DNA of 5,340 nucleotides from Blastocatellia bacterium (GTDB lineage: Bacteria > Acidobacteriota > Blastocatellia > Pyrinomonadales > Pyrinomonadaceae): positions 1-5,340 of the forward strand of contig PSRF01000286.1 in NCBI GenBank assembly GCA_003175865.1. Reading direction: 5' to 3'. The notes below the pieces were generated by a model that did not search any database, was not told the origin of the DNA, and saw only the letters and a list, made by a program, of their open reading frames with translations. A program made the position numbers and the translations under genes. Positions 1-5,245 of this stretch are shown one piece after another; within the stretch, counting starts at the first letter, position 1; the number at the start of each line of letters is the position of its first letter.

Positions 1-953
1 TAGTCGGCTTGAAACTCATCAAGGTGTCCATCGTCGAGTAGGCACTCCAAAACCCGTCGCATGTCGTAAGGCTGACGATGATCTTCAGGTATAAGTTCGT
101 ACAAATCCTCTTCAGGCCTCAACGACTCGCTTGTGTTGTCAATTTGAGCGAGCGAATTCATCCGTGGTAATTCAGAAACGATTTCTCGAATCTTCTGAAT
201 GCAGATGTCGTCATTCTCGACACGATAATGTGCAACTCCAGAGATCTCGTTGTGTGTTCGGGCACCGCCCAACGTTTCGTTGTCGATTGTCTGGCCGGTT
301 GCACCTTTGACCAGGTTCGCGCCACCGAGCCCCATGAACGAGGTGCGTTCGACCATAATGATGACGTCGGATAAGGCTGGTAAGTAGGCGCCACCTGCGA
401 TACATGGTCCCATCACGGCTGAGATCTGTGGCACTTTTAGATAACGACGCATGATTGAGTTGTAATAGAAGATGCGTGAGGCTCCATACTGACCGGGAAA
501 TACGCCACCCTGGTAAGGCAGGTTCACTCCCGCCGAGTCGACCAGATAGATAATCGGCACGTGGGAACGCATCGCAATTTCCTGCGCACGCAGAATCTTT
601 TTAATCGTTTCCGGCCACCACGAGCCGGCCTTGACTGTCGCATCATTCGCAACGACAACTACTTCCCTGCCGTGCACACGACCGACAGCGGTCACGACAC
701 CTGCACCCGGTGCTGCTCCGTCGTACTGGTCATAAGCAACTAGTAAACCGATTTCCTGAGCGAACGAGTCTTCATCCAACAACAAATCCAGGCGTTCTCG
801 TGCAGTCAATTTACCTTGCTGATGTTGGCGTTCGACCTTATCGACGCCACCTCCCAATCGCAGACGATCCTCAAGCGTCTGAAGCTCTTCAGTAAGCTGG
901 CGCAGACGTTTGGGTGATGTCTTAGTGGCAGGCGGGTCGGCTAACTTCTTCAT
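1..953 (-). CDS. Acyl-CoA carboxylase, carboxyltransferase (beta) subunit, N-terminal part, cut by window edge
   Basis: The beta subunit of a biotin-dependent acyl-CoA carboxylase transfers the carboxyl group from carboxybiotin to an acyl-CoA in the cytoplasm. The 317 visible residues start with a basic helical lead-in, then GKLTARERLDLLLD (about 47-60), KAGSWWPETIKKILRAQEIA (108-127), VDSAGVNLPYQGGVFPG (138-154), PQISAVMGPCIAGGAYLPALSD (175-196) and the MGLGGANLVKGATGQ segment (207-221). The Gly-rich loops are the crotonase-fold oxyanion and CoA sites. The 'VDSAGVNLP' loop followed by 'VFP' is closer to methylcrotonyl- or geranyl-CoA carboxylases than to the propionyl-CoA type, but I would not fix the substrate. 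The family is usually about 510-540 residues, so about 200 C-terminal residues lie beyond position 1. The ATG at 953 has no clear Shine-Dalgarno sequence; the frame stays open upstream to a stop near 1080, so a non-ATG start further upstream is possible. Confidence 0.93.
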   Translation of the reverse strand, partial: MKKLADPPATKTSPKRLRQLTEELQTLEDRLRLGGGVDKVERQHQQGKLTARERLDLLLDEDSFAQEIGLLVAYDQYDGAAPGAGVVTAVGRVHGREVVVVANDATVKAGSWWPETIKKILRAQEIAMRSHVPIIYLVDSAGVNLPYQGGVFPGQYGASRIFYYNSIMRRYLKVPQISAVMGPCIAGGAYLPALSDVIIMVERTSFMGLGGANLVKGATGQTIDNETLGGARTHNEISGVAHYRVENDDICIQKIREIVSELPRMNSLAQIDNTSESLRPEEDLYELIPEDHRQPYDMRRVLECLLDDGHLDEFQAD

Positions 954-1052
954 GAATCGGACGGGATCAAGCTGCTGAATTTCAACTGATAGAACCAGTT
1001 TGAAGCTACCACAAGCAGCAAACGAAAACAAAACAAACAAATGTACGATAGC

Positions 1053-1089
1053 CTCAGTTTGTGGTGAGTTGCGACTGAATCAAACTGAG
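1053..1089 (-). terminator. Candidate intrinsic terminator of the peptidase gene
   Basis: CTCAGTTTG (1053-1061) and CAAACTGAG (1081-1089) form a perfect 9-bp inverted repeat with a 19-base loop. It begins 12 bases after the stop codon of the minus-strand peptidase gene. Read on the minus strand, it is followed within about 10 bases by a T-rich stretch (TTTGTTTGTTTTGTTTT, roughly 1041-1025). Placement and polarity fit a terminator for the peptidase gene, which would separate it from the carboxylase gene downstream. The large loop, the modest G+C of the stem and the interrupted T-tract make it a weak example. Confidence 0.4.
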
Positions 1090-1101
1090 CGACTTAAGCA
1101 A

Positions 1102-2415
1102 CTACCGCCACATCAAATCGCGCAGACCCTTCAAATTAGCTTCAGCTGGGACACCTTCCAGAATCGCTACGCGCTTGCCGCGTAATTCCAGAACAACGGC
1201 ACCTTCCGATGTTTGCCACCGCTGTCCGAGATTTCCCGCGGTTAAATTCGTCAGCTCATGAGCCTGAGCGTCCGGATATCGAAGACTCGTCCTCTTTAAA
1301 TATGCATCGTAAAATTCCCGTGCATCATTTTCTGTGTCCCACACTGTCATTTGTGCGACGCAAACTTGTTGCGGCTTTGTGCCTTCGAGCAACTCAAAAC
1401 GATCGCCAGCCCATCCCGCTGAGGCGCGTTTGGATTCTGAAGAGTCGTTCAAATACTCATCGAGGATCAGATACAACCCCCACTCCCCGTTAACATCGTA
1501 ATCGATACGCTTCCAGTCATTGCCGAGTAACGTCCGCAACTCCGGTAAATCAACCTTCACCGGGGCTTCGTAAGACAGATATTTGTCCGGGTGAAGGATT
1601 TGTTCTGTTGACTGTGGGAGCTTTGTGAATGCCTCGGAAACCATTTTCCAACCACCACGACGATATATCTGTGTGGCCCACGTAAGCCCTTCTTCATATG
1701 GAAACATTAGCGATTCGCGAATCGCCCGTGGAGCTTGCTTAAACTGCTCTGACGAGAGTCCGTCACCACCAAGACTCCTAATGAAAGCCAACGCAACCAT
1801 TGGATTCTTCGCCATGTAAAGGGTCATTGCCAAAGTTGCATCACCTTCGACGAGCGAATGTGTGGCCAATTCAGCGTCCGAGTCACCCCTCGGCCATTTT
1901 TCAAATCGCCTCAAATTAAAATGCTGATCTTGCAGGGCGTGAGTTAGTTCATGGGCCATCACCGGCTTCTGACCCTCGAGCTCAATCCAGTCTGCCAGGT
2001 AAAAGCGTTGAACTTTTGGATCGTAATAACCAGCAACTTGTTCGGTTAATAACTTTATGACAAAGGGGCGATAATTAAAGTCCATTGGCGCCAGTCCAAA
2101 CTTCTTCAGCAGGACTTCAGTTGCATGCATTTCGCCTGGAGTCGTGTCTTCATCAAGGTTCTTCACAACCATTCGCTCGATCTCAGCGCGAGACTGAGCG
2201 CCGCTCTTCACCGGCCTTATAATCGACAGTTCGCGCAGTTGCGAAGTCTCCTTCAGTACGGCTTCGGTCGTCGCAACAATGGCGGCATTCCGGGCTGGCC
2301 CAGTCGCTACTCCCGTACTTTGCGACGAGGTGGTTGGCGCTACCGTCAATAGTCCTGCAAAGACCAGAATCGCAGAAAAAATCATGACGAACGTTCTATT
2401 AAATTCTTTTGACAT
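1102..2415 (-). CDS. Exported putative zinc metallopeptidase with HExxH motif (gluzincin-like)
   Basis: A 437-residue protein. Residues 1-10 are polar or basic (MSKEFNRTFV) and 11-26 form a hydrophobic core (MIFSAILVFAGLLTVA), followed by a Ser/Thr-rich stretch; this reads as a Sec signal peptide without a lipobox Cys, so a periplasmic or secreted location is inferred. MAHELTHALQDQHF (153-166) contains HELTH at 155-159: two His zinc ligands and the catalytic Glu156. LVEGDATLAM (188-197) supplies Glu190, 31 residues after the second His, as a likely third ligand in the gluzincin manner. Upstream lies EQVAGYYDPKVQRFYL (125-140), and downstream PQSTEQILHPDKYL (267-280), a segment I associate with this uncharacterised family. 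The C-terminal part (about 335-437) looks like a separate small alpha/beta domain. The substrate is unknown. The start at 2415 gives a complete signal peptide; Met11 is an alternative. No strong Shine-Dalgarno is present. The gene is divergent from the thioesterase gene. Confidence 0.82.
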   Translation of the reverse strand: MSKEFNRTFVMIFSAILVFAGLLTVAPTTSSQSTGVATGPARNAAIVATTEAVLKETSQLRELSIIRPVKSGAQSRAEIERMVVKNLDEDTTPGEMHATEVLLKKFGLAPMDFNYRPFVIKLLTEQVAGYYDPKVQRFYLADWIELEGQKPVMAHELTHALQDQHFNLRRFEKWPRGDSDAELATHSLVEGDATLAMTLYMAKNPMVALAFIRSLGGDGLSSEQFKQAPRAIRESLMFPYEEGLTWATQIYRRGGWKMVSEAFTKLPQSTEQILHPDKYLSYEAPVKVDLPELRTLLGNDWKRIDYDVNGEWGLYLILDEYLNDSSESKRASAGWAGDRFELLEGTKPQQVCVAQMTVWDTENDAREFYDAYLKRTSLRYPDAQAHELTNLTAGNLGQRWQTSEGAVVLELRGKRVAILEGVPAEANLKGLRDLMWR

Positions 2416-2420
2416 AATTA

Positions 2421-2436
2421 GGCATTCGCTCTTATA
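2421..2436 (-). promoter_or_regulatory. Possible -10 element of the peptidase gene
   Basis: On the minus strand TATAAG occurs about 18 bases before the peptidase ATG, within the 103-base divergent spacer. It resembles a sigma-70 -10 box. No convincing -35 hexamer lies 16-18 bases upstream (the nearest, TTGTGA, is only 14 bases away), and the leader would be about 10 bases long. On the plus strand of this spacer I see no recognisable promoter or ribosome binding site for the thioesterase gene. Confidence 0.2.
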
Positions 2437-2518
2437 GTCCGCTCAACGTTTCACAATCAGATTCCCTTGGAGTTTCGTTCGAATCTCTTTTCGAGAGTAC
2501 TCGGAACAGTTTACTCAG

Positions 2519-3007
2519 ATGACGAGCCCCGCCCTTGACGATGCATTGGGAGTTTGGCACGAGACCATGTTGCGTGTCCGGTACTCCGAAACGGACAAGA
2601 TGGGCATCGTCTATTATGCCAATTATTTAATCTGGTTCGAAATAGGTCGGTCAGAATATTGTCGAGCAAGGGGGTTCTCATACCGCGACATGGAGGAAAA
2701 CGAAGACGCTTTCCTGGTTGTCGCTGAGGCTTATTGCCGTTATAAGGCAGCAGCCTACTATGACGACGAGTTGATTGTCCGCACTCACATCACCGAATTA
2801 AGAAAGAGATCCCTGCGGTTTGGTTACGAAATTGTTCGGCCCGCCGATGGTCAGGTCGTAGCTGAAGGTGAAACGGGACACGTTGTCACGGGTTCCGATG
2901 GTCGTGTTAGGTCCTTTCCAGAAGGCTTCGCGCAAATGTTGCTCGCACCTCCCTTGATCAAACCGAAGCCTGGTCCGGCAGTTCCCTCCGAGAGTGCTCC
3001 AGAATAA
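2519..3007 (+). CDS. Acyl-CoA thioesterase, YbgC/FadM (4-hydroxybenzoyl-CoA thioesterase) family, hotdog fold
   Basis: A 162-residue cytoplasmic hotdog-fold thioesterase, expected to hydrolyse acyl-CoA (or acyl-ACP) thioesters. The signature RYSETDKMGIVYYANY spans 21-36: Asp26 matches the catalytic Asp of the 4-hydroxybenzoyl-CoA thioesterase family, and WFEIGRSEYCRARG (39-52) is the start of the long hotdog helix. The strands VVAEAYCRYKAAAYYDDELIVRT (67-89) and the following RSLRFGYEIVR and GETGHVVTGSDGRVRSFP complete the fold. The core ends near 142; the last 20 residues are a Pro-rich tail of no recognised function. The ATG at 2519 adds 16 residues before the usual fold start; Met17 is an alternative start, since many relatives begin close to that point. 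No good Shine-Dalgarno precedes either. Tol-Pal genes, the usual E. coli neighbours of ybgC, are absent here, so the symbol is left blank. Substrate chain length cannot be read from sequence. Confidence 0.93.
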   Translation: MTSPALDDALGVWHETMLRVRYSETDKMGIVYYANYLIWFEIGRSEYCRARGFSYRDMEENEDAFLVVAEAYCRYKAAAYYDDELIVRTHITELRKRSLRFGYEIVRPADGQVVAEGETGHVVTGSDGRVRSFPEGFAQMLLAPPLIKPKPGPAVPSESAPE

Positions 3008-3035
3008 AAACAGTTCCTGCCACAACCGAACGCCT

Positions 3036-3063
3036 GATGGTGTTTCATAAGTGAAGTATCATC
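3036..3063 (+). terminator. Candidate terminator or 3' hairpin of the thioesterase mRNA
   Basis: GATGGTGTTTCA (3036-3047) and TGAAGTATCATC (3052-3063) pair over all 12 positions in the plus-strand RNA if three G-U wobbles are allowed, with a TAAG tetraloop. In the minus-strand RNA the same positions become A-C mismatches, so the structure is specific to rightward transcripts. It lies 28 bases after the thioesterase stop codon. It is followed by GATTT, a C run, and then CTTTT about 20 bases on, so it lacks a proper U-tract and may instead be an mRNA-stabilising 3' hairpin. Confidence 0.3.
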
Positions 3064-3199
3064 GATTTCCCCCCTTGTAACTTTTACGGATTTGAGACGT
3101 TTTACAGATCGGTCGCTCAGGTAATGAAAAACTTATTGGAACTTTCCAACGCTCCAAGAGGTAATTAACACCGGAGAACCGCCATGCATTACAAACGAA

Positions 3200-3232
3200 A
3201 GCCTCGTTGCTACTCGCGATAGCAACGAGGCT
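3200..3232 (-). terminator. Perfect 13-bp hairpin with terminator polarity on the minus strand
   Basis: AGCCTCGTTGCTA (3200-3212) and TAGCAACGAGGCT (3220-3232) are exact reverse complements around a 7-base loop (CTCGCGA). On the minus strand the stem is followed by TTTCGTTTGT (3199-3190 as read), giving intrinsic-terminator layout for leftward transcription; on the plus strand the following bases have no T-run. No minus-strand gene ends nearby, since the gene to the right is on the plus strand. It may stop antisense transcription, be a leader structure of the TPR gene if transcription starts upstream, or be a dispersed palindromic repeat. Confidence 0.5.
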
Positions 3233-3298
3233 CGATGAGACAACACAAGTTCTGTCGCCCAGTGGCGCAAAAGGTGCATCGTCGACAACCCGCATCTT

Positions 3299-3360
3299 AG
3301 CGCACTCGGCGGACAAGCTTCAACCTCTGGAAGTTTGAAAGCGATTTATTCGAGTGCGCT
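3299..3360 (+). repeat. 10-bp perfect inverted repeat with structured 42-base loop, upstream of the TPR gene
   Basis: AGCGCACTCG (3299-3308) and CGAGTGCGCT (3351-3360) are exact reverse complements. Inside the 42-base loop, GCTTCAA can pair with TTGAAAGC apart from one bulged A, so the whole could fold as an extended stem. It ends 52 bases before the Shine-Dalgarno site of the TPR gene. The nonamer AGCGCACTC recurs in the right arm of the palindrome at 5155-5237, so this may be a decayed relative of that element. Confidence 0.4.
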
Positions 3361-3411
3361 TCCAAGTCATCAAGTTAAGTTGAACGAAGCGCAGGGATCT
3401 CAATTTAGCGC

Positions 3412-3420
3412 AAAGGAGGT
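3412..3420 (+). promoter_or_regulatory. Strong Shine-Dalgarno site of the TPR gene
   Basis: AAAGGAGGT with the AGGAGG core six bases before the ATG at 3426 is close to the ideal anti-16S match. It fixes the start of the TPR gene, whose product then begins with a proper signal peptide. None of the other four genes in the window has a comparable site. Confidence 0.85.
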
Positions 3421-3425
3421 CTGTT

Positions 3426-4358
3426 ATGCGCTGTCGTGTCGTTTCGCTCACAATTCTATCGGTCTCGATGATCGGGTTCTCAGTCGTACGCGCACAAACT
3501 CCCCAAGCGGCCGTTAACTATTTTGAGCACGGTTATGACAAAGTGGGAAAACGTGATCTGGATGGTGCGATCGAAGACTACACTCGCGCCATTATTATCA
3601 GCTCACGCCTCGCACCTGCGGGTTTAAAATCGTCGTTCGCATCAGACGCAAACTGGAACAACGTAACGGTTGTCGATCCCTTCACCTCGAGTGCTTACAA
3701 CAATCGAGGCGTCGCTCATTTCTATAAAGGCGAGTTCGACGAAGCAATTTCAGACTTCAATCGCGCGATAAAGATTCGACCGGCCTTGCCGCAACCCTAT
3801 CTGAATAGAGGAGCCGCACTTCGCGCTAAAGGTGACTTAAAGGGCGCTCTCGCGGATATCAATCGTGCGATTTCACTGAAGAACGATCTTGCCGAAGCTT
3901 ATACAAATCGAGGATCGATCAAACAGGATCTTGGAGATTTTGATGGAGCAATCGCAGATTTTGACCAATCACTTAAATTTAAGCCGGATCTCGCCGACAC
4001 GTATTCGTCGCGTGGTTGGGCGTTTATTGATTTAAAAAAGTTTGACCTCGCCATGAAGGACTTCGAACGCGCGATAAAACTCGACGACAAGCTCGCCTGG
4101 GGTTACCAGGGACGAGGTGTCGTGTTCCTGGGCAGAGGGGATACAGCACATGCGATTGCTGACTTCACACGCACAATAGAACTAGAGCCGAACCTTGCGC
4201 GCGCGTATTTTAATCGTGGATTGGCGCTGTTGTTAGAGGGGAAAGACGACCAAGCACAAGCGGACTTTGACAAGTGCCTGGCACTACGCCCTGCCCTTAA
4301 GCGAGAGGTAGAAGAGCGTGCAAAACTCGCGAGAGAGTTGCGCGCCCAGCGTGATTGA
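3426..4358 (+). CDS. Exported tetratricopeptide repeat (TPR) protein
   Basis: A 310-residue protein with a signal peptide: MRCR, a hydrophobic core (about 5-20), and a VRA-Q type cleavage site near 23/24, so export is inferred. TPR 1 covers about 28-61 (FEHGYDKVGKRDLDGAIEDYTRAI). A 27-residue insert rich in Ser, Asn and hydrophobics follows (about 62-88). Six contiguous TPRs then run in exact 34-residue register, each with a Tyr at the same place (91, 125, 159, 193, 227, 261) and a consensus like AYxNRGxAxxxKGxxDxAIxDFxRAIxLxP. The C-terminus (about 293-310) is a highly charged capping helix (REVEERAKLARELRAQRD). TPR arrays form superhelical scaffolds that bind peptides or partner proteins; no enzymatic domain is present and the partner is unknown. 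The start is supported by a strong Shine-Dalgarno. Its stop lies two bases from the convergent ymdB stop, with no terminator between. Confidence 0.92.
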   Translation: MRCRVVSLTILSVSMIGFSVVRAQTPQAAVNYFEHGYDKVGKRDLDGAIEDYTRAIIISSRLAPAGLKSSFASDANWNNVTVVDPFTSSAYNNRGVAHFYKGEFDEAISDFNRAIKIRPALPQPYLNRGAALRAKGDLKGALADINRAISLKNDLAEAYTNRGSIKQDLGDFDGAIADFDQSLKFKPDLADTYSSRGWAFIDLKKFDLAMKDFERAIKLDDKLAWGYQGRGVVFLGRGDTAHAIADFTRTIELEPNLARAYFNRGLALLLEGKDDQAQADFDKCLALRPALKREVEERAKLARELRAQRD

Positions 4359-4360
4359 TC

Positions 4361-5143
4361 TCAGGTTTGGTGCGGTAGGTTCAGACGAGTGATTGCGCGC
4401 GCTTTGCCAGTTTCTTCATCGACGTCAATTACGACTGCACAGATGTGCACGTCACCTGTCGAGTGTTCAGCCCGTCGAGCAGTAACTGAGGTAAAGCGCG
4501 CAATCACGTCTTTCTTGTCCATTCCGATAACGCCTGCGTAACTGCCAGTCATTCCGATGTCGCTGAGATACGCAGCGCCTTGTGGCAGGATTCGTTCATC
4601 GGCAGTCTGTACATGAGTATGAGTGCCGACGACAGCTGAGACGCGGCCATCCAGATACCAACCCATCGCGACTTTTTCGGAAGTAGCCTCCGCATGCATA
4701 TCGACAATCCGCACCTTCGTTTTGTTAGGAAGGGATTCGAGGGTGCTGTCTGCGACACGAAAAGGATCGTCGGAAGGAGGCATGAAAACTCGGCCCATCA
4801 AGTTCACGACTGCTACGTCGATTCCATCTACGACTCCTGTCCAGACGCCGTTTCCCGGTGTATTTGGTGGGTAATTAGCTGGGCGTAAGAGTCTGGGTTG
4901 TTTGCTGATGTATTCGATTGCCTCTTTTTTGTCGAAGATGTGATTGCCCGACGTCATTACGTCTATTCCGGTTCCAAACAGTTGTTCGCAAAGTGCCGGA
5001 GTAACTGAAAATCCGCCCGCGAGATTTTCAGCGTTCATGATTGCCAAAGCAACTTGATGCTGTTCGCGTAGATCCTGAATGCGTTCGAGGACGGCCACTC
5101 GACCCGGCTTTGCAACAACGTCTCCGATAACCAAAACATTCAT
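4361..5143 (-). CDS. ymdB: YmdB-family (TIGR00282) metallophosphoesterase, cyclic nucleotide phosphodiesterase
   Basis: A complete 260-residue cytoplasmic metallophosphoesterase. The Bacillus subtilis homologue hydrolyses cyclic nucleotides (2',3'- and 3',5'-) and affects the switch between motility and biofilm growth; that role here is inferred by homology. The dinuclear metal-site residues are all present: Asp8 (VIGDVV), Glu39 and Asn40 (NAEN), Asn67 and His68 (TSGNHIFD), His150 (DMHAEATSEK), His175 and His177 (GTHTHVQTAD). As far as I recall, the numbering coincides with the B. subtilis enzyme, which fixes the ATG at 5143 as the start. DIGMTGSYAGVIGMDK (195-210) is another family hallmark. 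No Shine-Dalgarno is visible: the six bases before ATG are ATCTCT, preceded by a T5 run and a long palindrome. Upstream on the same strand lies a probable 6S RNA, a neighbourhood seen for this family. The 3' end nearly abuts the convergent TPR gene. Confidence 0.95.
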   Translation of the reverse strand: MNVLVIGDVVAKPGRVAVLERIQDLREQHQVALAIMNAENLAGGFSVTPALCEQLFGTGIDVMTSGNHIFDKKEAIEYISKQPRLLRPANYPPNTPGNGVWTGVVDGIDVAVVNLMGRVFMPPSDDPFRVADSTLESLPNKTKVRIVDMHAEATSEKVAMGWYLDGRVSAVVGTHTHVQTADERILPQGAAYLSDIGMTGSYAGVIGMDKKDVIARFTSVTARRAEHSTGDVHICAVVIDVDEETGKARAITRLNLPHQT

Positions 5144-5154
5144 AGAGATAAAAA

Positions 5155-5237
5155 TTTGGAGTGCGACATCTTGTCACCGCTTTGGTATCGGAGCGCGAAA
5201 CCGATCACAAAGCGCTGACAAGTCAGCGCACTCCAAA
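5155..5237. repeat. Large imperfect palindrome (37-base arms, 9-base loop), REP- or MITE-like
   Basis: The left arm (5155-5191) and the reverse complement of the right arm (5201-5237) agree at 30 of 37 positions around the loop AGCGCGAAA. The outer 11 bases (TTTGGAGTGCG) and inner ATCGG are perfect; differences are four adjacent bases, one base, and one adjacent pair. The right arm holds its own perfect hairpin, GCGCTGAC and GTCAGCGC (5212-5229); the left arm keeps a partly broken counterpart (5163-5180). A palindrome with a sub-hairpin in each arm is typical of mobile REP/BIME-like or MITE-like repeats. It lies exactly between the 6S RNA and ymdB. On the minus strand it is followed at once by TTTTT (5154-5150), so it could also work as a terminator for the 6S transcript. 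Confidence 0.7.
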
Positions 5238-5245
5238 CAGCTGGC

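Larger units (their letters stand above)
3008..3425. other. 418-base intergenic region with three inverted repeats, no credible gene
   Basis: This spacer between the thioesterase and TPR genes has no open frame with family-like protein content. It holds, in order: a 12-bp hairpin just after the thioesterase stop (3036-3063), a perfect 13-bp hairpin (3200-3232), a long-loop inverted repeat (3299-3360), and a strong Shine-Dalgarno site (3412-3420). A C6 run occurs at 3069-3074. I found no tRNA-like cloverleaf and no promoter with both hexamers at good spacing. An open frame on the minus strand (3316-3059) crosses both the C run and the 13-bp hairpin, and I regard it as spurious. Confidence 0.6.

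Noticed and set aside
981..1020. TTGTGG and TATCAG with 17-base spacing on the minus strand as a carboxylase promoter
   Set aside because: Both hexamers deviate at several positions; matches of this quality are expected by chance in 150 bases.
1209..1493. 94-residue plus-strand frame inside the peptidase gene
   Set aside because: It lies wholly antisense to a gene with a clear zinc-site motif and signal peptide; its product is low in recognisable structure. The same holds for the other frames opposite the carboxylase, thioesterase, TPR and ymdB genes.
3059..3316. 85-residue open frame on the minus strand in the intergenic region
   Set aside because: It runs through the perfect 13-bp hairpin and a homopolymer run, has no ribosome binding site that I can see, and its composition does not resemble any protein family. 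A small RNA or chance frame is more likely.
3375..3410. TTGAAC with ATTTAG 17 bases downstream as a TPR promoter
   Set aside because: The spacing fits, but both hexamers are weak matches, and transcription would begin within the Shine-Dalgarno site, leaving no usable leader.
3335..3517. 60-residue plus-strand frame starting at a TTG and overlapping the TPR gene
   Set aside because: It has a non-ATG start, lacks a Shine-Dalgarno, and overlaps the well-supported TPR gene start out of frame. A regulatory leader peptide cannot be excluded, but nothing supports it.
3690..4300. Roughly 102-base periodicity in the DNA, suggesting a tandem repeat or CRISPR-like array
   Set aside because: The period is explained by the 34-residue TPR units of the coding sequence; the nucleotide copies are diverged and in frame.
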